Assembly (NCBI GenBank): GCA_017849575.1
Contig: JAFIGV010000027.1
Coordinates: forward strand, 166,330 to 230,329
Source: Flavipsychrobacter sp.
GTDB lineage: Bacteria; Bacteroidota; Bacteroidia; Chitinophagales; Chitinophagaceae
Length of the DNA: 64,000 bases
Direction: 5' to 3'
Part shown: positions 58,807 to 64,000 of the stretch, piece by piece
Layout: each line of letters opens with the position of its first letter
Position numbering within the stretch: position 1 is the first letter of the stretch
The notes under the pieces: generated by a model
What the model saw: the letters and a program-made list of their open reading frames with translations, nothing else
Database searches by the model: none
What the model was told of the DNA's origin: nothing
Made by a program: the position numbers and the translations under genes

Positions 58807-59814
58807 TCAGGGCACTTCTACCACGTTCAGAATTTCATTGATGATCTGCTCGCTCGACACGTTCTCAGCTTCTGCCTCATAAGTGATGCCTATGCGGTGC
58901 CGCAATACATCATGACAGACGGCCCGGATATCTTCCGGTATTACATAGCCTCTGCGTTTGATGAAGGCATATGCTTTTGCTGCCAGTGCCAGACTGATGC
59001 TGGCCCGCGGAGACGCGCCATAACTTATCAGCGGTTTCAGTTTTGACAGTTTATACTCCTCCGGAAAGCGAGTGGCAAAAACAATATCGAGGATGTATTG
59101 CTCAATCTTTTCGTCCATATAGACCTCGCGCACAAGATGTCTTGCATTGAGAATATCTTTTGGAGTCACCACGGCGTTGATGGAGGCCATCCCTGCCGGA
59201 TTGAGGTTATGCCGGATGATTTGTCTTTCCTCTTCTTTTTTCGGGTAAGAGATCACCACTTTCAGCATAAAGCGATCCACCTGGGCTTCGGGTAGTTCAT
59301 AAGTGCCCTCCTGCTCAATAGGATTTTGAGTGGCCAGCACCAGAAAAGGTTCTTCCAGTTTGTAGGTATAGTCGCCAATGGTCACTTGTCTTTCCTGCAT
59401 GGCTTCCAGCAGCGCACTCTGCACTTTTGCAGGTGCCCGGTTGATCTCATCTGCCAATATGAAGTTGGCAAAGATGGGCCCTTTGCGCACGGCAAATTCA
59501 TGAGCCTGCGGATTGTACACCATCGTACCTAAAACATCAGCGGGTAGCAGGTCGGGCGTAAACTGAATGCGTGCAAAACGGGCATGTATAGCCGAGGCCA
59601 GCGACTTTATGGCCAGGGTTTTGGCCAGTCCCGGCACGCCTTCCAGCAGCACATGTCCATTGGCCAGCAAACCGATCATCAGCCGTTCTACCATATGCTT
59701 TTGCCCCACCAGTGTTTTATTGAGCTCCATAAGCAGCAGGTCAATAAAGGCGCTTTGCTGATGTATTCGTTCATTGAGTTCGCGTATGTCCACGGAAGAA
59801 GCTGTTTGCTCCAT
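58807..59814 (-). CDS. MoxR-family AAA ATPase
   Basis: 335 residues from ATG 59814 (MEQTASSVDIRELNERIHQQ), placed just past a -7 element. Walker A GVPGLAKT (59-66), Walker B FILADEINRAPAKVQ, sensor LATQNPIEQEGTYELPEAQVDRF, and the C-terminal GASPRASISLALAAKAYAFI. MoxR ATPases act as chaperones that mature metal or complex proteins, usually beside DUF58 and von Willebrand (BatA/BatB) genes. None of these partners is adjacent here, so the partner genes must be elsewhere. A terminator follows. Confidence 0.88.
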   Translation of the reverse strand: MEQTASSVDIRELNERIHQQSAFIDLLLMELNKTLVGQKHMVERLMIGLLANGHVLLEGVPGLAKTLAIKSLASAIHARFARIQFTPDLLPADVLGTMVYNPQAHEFAVRKGPIFANFILADEINRAPAKVQSALLEAMQERQVTIGDYTYKLEEPFLVLATQNPIEQEGTYELPEAQVDRFMLKVVISYPKKEEERQIIRHNLNPAGMASINAVVTPKDILNARHLVREVYMDEKIEQYILDIVFATRFPEEYKLSKLKPLISYGASPRASISLALAAKAYAFIKRRGYVIPEDIRAVCHDVLRHRIGITYEAEAENVSSEQIINEILNVVEVP

Positions 59815-59832
59815 TGCTATTTTGTTTGCTTT

Positions 59833-59840
59833 CAAAAGTA
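59833..59840 (-). promoter_or_regulatory. -7 promoter element of the MoxR gene
   Basis: TACTTTTG, exact TAnnTTTG on the minus strand, 18 bases before ATG 59814, with TTTC about 18 bases upstream. It rules out the longer frame to 59871. Confidence 0.45.
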
Positions 59841-59917
59841 GATACTGTTGCAAAAAAAGAAACAGGCGCACGGAGCTTTTAACGTTTTTTAAAAAGACAC
59901 AGCGACTGCGGGAGGCA

Positions 59918-61510
59918 TCACTCCTTTAGTATTTTTCCTTGTAGCAGCGCTCCCTGTTTGTTTTGTATGCGGTAGAGGTAGATGGCCGGCGCGAGATGCC
60001 CGAGGTTGAGCGGCACTTCTGCGGCTGCTGAACTTGTTTTAATTAACACCCTTCCGGTAAGATCGAGTATAGAAATATCTATGGGCTGTGCAGCAGGATT
60101 GGTTACCCACCACTGGTCATGCACGGGGTTGGGATGCACGGTAATGCCAGGGAGCGCAGTTATTTGAGGCACGGAAGTAGGCCAGCACTGCGGGTCTCCG
60201 GGACCAAGGCAGCCATTGCTATCCACTTTTACCAGCCAGCCGCGCTGAGTGGGTGGTGTGTAAGGATAGCAATTGTCTTGCGACTCTCCGCACATCACGA
60301 AGCCGCCATCGTCTGTTTGTTGAGCATCATAGAAAAGGTTTTTGTCGTCGCAGCTGTTTACATTACTATAGATACGCTCACGCAGGCTGTCTCCGTTTGG
60401 ACTCAGGGTCATAAACCATCCGCGTGTATGCGGCTCCCAATTATTGGGCCCAATGCTGTCAGGCAGGTATTTGTTGCCAAAAAGATAAAGGTTACCATTA
60501 GGCGCCTCGATGATTTTTTTAAATTCCGTTTGACCCAGATAGCGATTGTACGTGTGATTCCACAGTACATTACGGTTACTGTCCAGTTTCTCTACCCATC
60601 CTCTAAAGTACAAGGTGCCGTAGCTTCCATCGGCGCTCAGATGCTCTACACCGCTCCCCTGTCCGCAATAGACATAGCCACCGTCCTGTGTGCGAATCAC
60701 GTCTTTTGCTTCAAATGTTTTTTTGGCAGGATCGCTTAGCCACTCCCATTGCACATTGCCGGCAGTGTCTGTCTTCATCAGCAGGGCACGTAACGTAAAG
60801 TTTTTCTGTACCTGCGAAATATTGTTTCGCCCCCCGGCAATCAGGTAGCCATCAGGTTCTACCAACAGCTTCCATCCCCCGTCGTCCATATTGCTTACAC
60901 CATATTGCTTTTCCCAGATAATATTGAAACCAGCATCCAGCTTGGTTAGTTTCATATCTAGCTGTAGAGCGTTGGCTGATGCACGGCAGGAGATTCGGGA
61001 TAGTAAGAGCAAGTTGCCGTTTTCGGCTGGTTTCATATCCACTATTTTGATCCAGTAGTCGTTGAATGAAGTGCAGAAATTTTTATCAAAAGATTTTTTC
61101 CAGAGCATCTTTCCCGTGGTATCAAATCTAACAAGTAGTACCTTCTGTACACCGCCAGTATCAAATTCCTCCGACGCCAGTAGCAGAGAATTATTCGACA
61201 TTATTTGGAGGTTATTGCTCCACGGATCAAAGTTTTTATAGTTTTCCTGATACACAGTATCCTGCAGTTTGTTCCCATATTGATCAAAAACTGCAAACTT
61301 AATCCCGCTAATAAGTAGGGCTTGCCCACTTCCAACGTAATTGACGCTGTCAATGCACGGGCCGGTACAATAGTATTTATCGTTGTAAGGGATAACAGAG
61401 GTAAGAATAGAAGTGAAAGAATGAAGAGGATTTCTCACATTAAAATACTGCTGTGCAGGGGCTTTGATCCCCATACACAGCAGTAAGATTAGCAATAGAT
61501 TTTTCATCAT
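59918..61510 (-). CDS. T9SS-exported repeat protein (type A sorting domain)
   Basis: 530 residues. Signal peptide (MMKNLLLILLLCMGIKAPAQ), then a series of repeats of about 50-60 residues with W or G-Y-V-Y motifs (DGYLIAGGRNNISQ, DGGYVYCGQGSG, DGGFVMCGESQD), pointing to a beta-propeller or delta-60-type repeat domain. The C-terminal 75 residues (ITVHPNPVHDQWWVTNPAAQ to IYLYRIQNKQGALLQGKI) form a T9SS type A sorting domain. No catalytic motif was seen; it may be an adhesin or carbohydrate-binding protein. A near -7 element (TAACTTTA) lies about 15 bases upstream. Confidence 0.78.
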   Translation of the reverse strand: MMKNLLLILLLCMGIKAPAQQYFNVRNPLHSFTSILTSVIPYNDKYYCTGPCIDSVNYVGSGQALLISGIKFAVFDQYGNKLQDTVYQENYKNFDPWSNNLQIMSNNSLLLASEEFDTGGVQKVLLVRFDTTGKMLWKKSFDKNFCTSFNDYWIKIVDMKPAENGNLLLLSRISCRASANALQLDMKLTKLDAGFNIIWEKQYGVSNMDDGGWKLLVEPDGYLIAGGRNNISQVQKNFTLRALLMKTDTAGNVQWEWLSDPAKKTFEAKDVIRTQDGGYVYCGQGSGVEHLSADGSYGTLYFRGWVEKLDSNRNVLWNHTYNRYLGQTEFKKIIEAPNGNLYLFGNKYLPDSIGPNNWEPHTRGWFMTLSPNGDSLRERIYSNVNSCDDKNLFYDAQQTDDGGFVMCGESQDNCYPYTPPTQRGWLVKVDSNGCLGPGDPQCWPTSVPQITALPGITVHPNPVHDQWWVTNPAAQPIDISILDLTGRVLIKTSSAAAEVPLNLGHLAPAIYLYRIQNKQGALLQGKILKE

Positions 61511-61604
61511 TACTTATTAAAGTTAATGCACTATTGCTTTACAAATTTCCCGGCATTGTCAAACCCCGGGCAGTTTTTTTTGGAGGCCATGAAACTAAAA
61601 AGCA

Positions 61605-61635
61605 CAAAAAAGCCCCGCAGGTTTTGCGAGGCTTT
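61605..61635 (-). terminator. Intrinsic terminator of pckA
   Basis: A 10-bp GC-rich stem (61610-61619 with 61625-61634, one G-T pair), a 5-base loop and a T-run on the minus strand (A at about 61605-61611), 24 bases after the pckA stop. Confidence 0.75.
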
Positions 61636-61658
61636 CTATAAATAGTTTATGCTAATCC

Positions 61659-63281
61659 CTATGCGGTCTCCATTACTTTGGGGGCAGCGCTGAGAATTTC
61701 ATCATTTGCCTGATCTGCATATTTGGAGAAGTTCTTTACAAACAAGCCAGCCAGTTCATTTGCTTTCTTATCGTAAGCTTCTTTATCATTCCAGGTATCG
61801 CGTGGATTCAGAATTTCATTGGGCACATTCGGACAAGTCTGAGGTACCAATACGCCAAATACAGGATGTGCAGCGTACTCCACATTGTTCAGTTCACCAT
61901 TCATAGCTGCCGTGATCATGGCGCGGGTATATTTAAGACTCATACGGCTACCTACACCATAAGCGCCGCCGCTCCAGCCGGTGTTGATGAGCCATACATT
62001 CACATCACTATGTTCTTCGAGTTTTTTACCCAGCAGCTCCGCATACTTTGTAGGGTGCAGGGGAAGAAATACACGACCGAAACATGCTGAGAAAGTAGTC
62101 TGCGGTTCTGTAACACCCACTTCTGTACCTGCCACTTTTGCGGTGTAGCCAGAAATAAAATGGTACATAGCCTGTGCCTTTGTCAGCTTGCTGATAGGAG
62201 GCAGAATGCCGAATGCATCGCAGGTGAGGAAGAAGATATTTTTAGGATCGCCGCCGTAAGAAGGTTCCTTGGCATTGGGGATGTGATATATGGGATACGC
62301 CGCACGGGTATTTTCCGTAACGCTGCCATCCGCATAATCTACCGTTTTGGTGCCTGCTTTAAAGACAATGTTTTCGAGCAGCGCATTGGGCTTAATGGCG
62401 GCGTAGATCTGAGGTTCTTTTTCAGCAGAAAGGTCAATAACCTTGGCATAGCAACCCCCTTCGAAGTTAAACACCGATCCGTGTGCCCATCCGTGTTCGT
62501 CGTCGCCGATGAGTGCGCGGTTAGGATCTGCAGAAAGTGTTGTTTTTCCTGTGCCGGAAAGACCAAAGAACAAAGCCACATCACCGTTTTTACCTTCGTT
62601 GGCAGAGCAGTGCATGCTCAGTACGCTGTGGTTGTGCGGCAATACAAAATTGAGTACGCCGAAAATGCCTTTTTTCATTTCGCCGGTATAGGCGCTGCCA
62701 CCTATAAGGATGATACGGCGGGTAAAGTTTACAGCCGTAAAGTTTCCTTTACCATCGGCACGTGTGCCAAATGTGCCCGGAGTAGCAATATAGCCCGGCG
62801 CCTGAAGGATCAGCCAGTCGGGATTTTGAGTAGTTATTTCTTCTGCTGTAGGACGCAGAAAAAGATCGTTGCAGAAAAGATTAGCCCATGGAGCTTCGTT
62901 CACTACGCGGATGTTGAGGCGATATTGAGGATCGGCACAGGCATAAGCATCACGTACCCACACTTCCTTGCCCTCAAGATAGGCGCACACTTCTTTGTAT
63001 AAACCGTCAAAGTCTTCGGAAGACATCGGGAAGTTGGGTTCGCCCCAGCTTACGCTGTTTTCGGTGATGGCATCCTTTACGGTGAATTTATCTTTTGGAG
63101 AACGGCCGGTAAATTTCCCGGTGCTGACACAAAGAGCGCCGGTATCATTCAATTCGCCCTGGCCCAGTTCAATCGTTTTGTTTACCAGTTCTTCGGGGGA
63201 AAGATTCCAATGAGCAACTGCTACGTTAAGACCCAGATCCGCGAGATTTGCCGATGGGTTTTTATTACCAAATTCCTGCAT
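61659..63281 (-). CDS. pckA: Phosphoenolpyruvate carboxykinase (ATP)
   Basis: 540 residues, the ATP-dependent type. It converts oxaloacetate and ATP to PEP and CO2 in gluconeogenesis, or the reverse in anaplerosis. Visible motifs are GRSPKDKF (59-66) for the substrate, the kinase P-loop GLSGTGKT (240-247), LIGDDEHGW (257-265) with the catalytic metal Asp residues, and the C-terminal WLINTGWSGGAYG. It has its own promoter (exact -7 element TATTTTTG) and terminator. Confidence 0.96.
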   Translation of the reverse strand: MQEFGNKNPSANLADLGLNVAVAHWNLSPEELVNKTIELGQGELNDTGALCVSTGKFTGRSPKDKFTVKDAITENSVSWGEPNFPMSSEDFDGLYKEVCAYLEGKEVWVRDAYACADPQYRLNIRVVNEAPWANLFCNDLFLRPTAEEITTQNPDWLILQAPGYIATPGTFGTRADGKGNFTAVNFTRRIILIGGSAYTGEMKKGIFGVLNFVLPHNHSVLSMHCSANEGKNGDVALFFGLSGTGKTTLSADPNRALIGDDEHGWAHGSVFNFEGGCYAKVIDLSAEKEPQIYAAIKPNALLENIVFKAGTKTVDYADGSVTENTRAAYPIYHIPNAKEPSYGGDPKNIFFLTCDAFGILPPISKLTKAQAMYHFISGYTAKVAGTEVGVTEPQTTFSACFGRVFLPLHPTKYAELLGKKLEEHSDVNVWLINTGWSGGAYGVGSRMSLKYTRAMITAAMNGELNNVEYAAHPVFGVLVPQTCPNVPNEILNPRDTWNDKEAYDKKANELAGLFVKNFSKYADQANDEILSAAPKVMETA

Positions 63282-63313
63282 AGAAGAGTTCTTTATTTTT
63301 ACAAATGAGAGGG

Positions 63314-63321
63314 CAAAAATA
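63314..63321 (-). promoter_or_regulatory. -7 promoter element of pckA
   Basis: TATTTTTG followed by CCC on the minus strand, exact TAnnTTTG, 32 bases before the ATG at 63281. The remaining part of the 221-base gap to 63503 holds a second, plus-strand promoter. Confidence 0.5.
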
Positions 63322-63425
63322 GTATTAAAATCCTTCGATGTACATTAATTTTCAGACTTTACTACAAAAAATCCTAATCATTTCCTATGTATCGCCCAAC
63401 ATTTAATTATTAAATAATTTCCCGC

Positions 63426-63454
63426 TTGTTTCATGCATTCCCAAGCTATTTTTG
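63426..63454 (+). promoter_or_regulatory. Promoter of the small membrane protein gene
   Basis: TTG (63426-63428), an 18-base spacer and TATTTTTG (63447-63454), an exact -7 element, 48 bases before ATG 63503. Confidence 0.5.
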
Positions 63455-63502
63455 TGATGTTGATTTCCACGGGCTTAGCAAGCATACGCCCGCTATCAAG
63501 CC

Positions 63503-63682
63503 ATGAGGCGTAACAAGATCCTTTACATTTTTCTAATCACTTTTTTCGCTGCCGCATCCCTCGCGGGGCTTGTGGCCGATGGTCACCACTGGAAGTATGG
63601 GTCGTTGTTGTCCGCAGCGGCAAACATCGGGTTTTTACTTTCCGTGCTGCTCTACTTCGTCATACCCTTAAAACGTCGATAA
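63503..63682 (+). CDS. Small two-helix membrane protein
   Basis: 59 residues: MRRNKILYIFLITFFAAASL, then a polar middle (VADGHHWKYGS) and a second helix (ANIGFLLSVLLYFVIPL) ending KRR. Two hydrophobic helices with positive ends suggest a helical hairpin in the inner membrane. It has a good promoter and a clear start and stop and is too short to be found by length filters. Function unknown. Confidence 0.55.
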   Translation: MRRNKILYIFLITFFAAASLAGLVADGHHWKYGSLLSAAANIGFLLSVLLYFVIPLKRR

Positions 63683-63743
63683 AAGCGGGTTTGTAAACAC
63701 CTTGTTAACCGCCTGTAAAGACAGCGTTAACGAGCGTGCTTTG

Positions 63744-63775
63744 TTTGCACAGCCTTGTGCGCGGTTTCATCTTTG
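63744..63775 (+). promoter_or_regulatory. Probable promoter of the 63805 gene
   Basis: TTTG (63744-63747), a 20-base spacer and CATCTTTG (63768-63775), one mismatch from TAnnTTTG, 29 bases before ATG 63805. Confidence 0.4.
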
Positions 63776-63804
63776 CATCATCAAACAAACAAAACAAACC
63801 AGTC

Positions 63805-64000
63805 ATGAAAAAGATTATCATCGCAGCAACAGCCATCCTCGGTTTCGCATCAGCAGCCCACGCACAGATCAACAGCAGCAATGCATCGGGTACCGCACAG
63901 CAAACCGTGCAACTGGCCCTGAGCAATGCCCTCGAAATTACCTTCACCGGCAACAACAGTGCTAATGGCGCTACGGTTTCTATCCCGTTCAATACCGTTA
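63805..64000 (+). CDS. Secreted protein, N-terminal part (cut by window edge)
   Basis: 65 residues to the window end. Signal peptide MKKIIIAATAILGFASAAHAQ, then INSSNASGTAQQTVQLALSN and a beta-rich continuation (ALEITFTGNNSANGATVSIP). The pattern of alternating polar residues resembles small surface beta-sandwich proteins, but the family is not certain from this fragment. Confidence 0.6.
   Translation, partial: MKKIIIAATAILGFASAAHAQINSSNASGTAQQTVQLALSNALEITFTGNNSANGATVSIPFNTV

Noticed and set aside
1..64000. Search for CRISPR arrays, tRNA or rRNA genes and insertion sequences
   Set aside because: No regularly spaced repeats, no cloverleaf pattern with a TTCRA loop in the intergenic stretches, and no transposase-like protein or terminal inverted repeats were recognised by eye. 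A dedicated tRNA or IS search was not possible.

Overview
The window comes from a member of the Bacteroidota, most likely in or near the Chitinophagaceae. The evidence is type IX secretion (T9SS) sorting domains, a CHU_C gliding-type C-terminal domain, many SusD-free lipoproteins with a Cys lipobox, a flexirubin-type tyrosine ammonia-lyase, and repeated TAnnTTTG promoter elements with few strong Shine-Dalgarno sites. No rRNA, tRNA, IS element or CRISPR array was recognised. The window is dense with genes; both ends cut a gene (an M2-family peptidase at the left, a short secreted protein at the right).

Layout. 1-9.1 kb (minus strand): two peptidases (M2 and M28), two paralogous lipocalin-like lipoproteins, then a pigment-type block of ketosynthase, FabG and an HAL/TAL-family lyase. 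This block is interrupted by an intact PIN-domain toxin-antitoxin pair and by a decayed RelE-type pair carrying a homopolymer frameshift. 9.2-13.7 kb (minus): a lipid-kinase-like protein, nadC, queA and dgt. 13.8-16.6 kb (plus): scoA-scoB-csaA and a secreted protein. 16.6-17.9 kb (minus): rnz and a STAS protein. 18.1-27.6 kb (plus): clpC, a membrane protein, a CHU_C surface protein, feoB, an ethylene-receptor-like sensor without a kinase domain, a small secreted protein and arfB. 27.6-35.6 kb (minus): a PaaE-type reductase, mutL, a CstB-like persulfide dioxygenase-rhodanese fusion, a zinc peptidase and a TonB receptor preceded by a TPP riboswitch. 35.7-40.9 kb (plus): three T9SS-exported proteins with thioredoxin-like CxxC domains.

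41-51 kb: a cation/proton antiporter, a coiled-coil protein, gcvT and four polytopic GT-C-like membrane proteins. 51.2-54.2 kb (plus): pyrH, then a CarH-like cobalamin-binding MerR regulator, an ECF-type sigma factor and idi. The regulator-sigma intergenic region is full of TGTTTA/TAAACA half-sites that straddle a predicted promoter. This is the best candidate for a light- or cobalamin-controlled isoprenoid/carotenoid switch. 54.2-64 kb: a beta-helix lipoprotein, a SAM hydroxide adenosyltransferase coupled to a small monooxygenase, a DUF4293-type protein, serS, a MoxR ATPase, a T9SS protein, pckA and a two-helix small membrane protein.

Most genes are ordinary housekeeping. The parts worth following up are the CarH-like/sigma/idi circuit, tandem TGAC-N4-GTCA palindromes beside an orphan terminator at 30.7-30.9 kb, the MutL without its endonuclease motif, the thiol-active T9SS trio and the TPP-controlled receptor.
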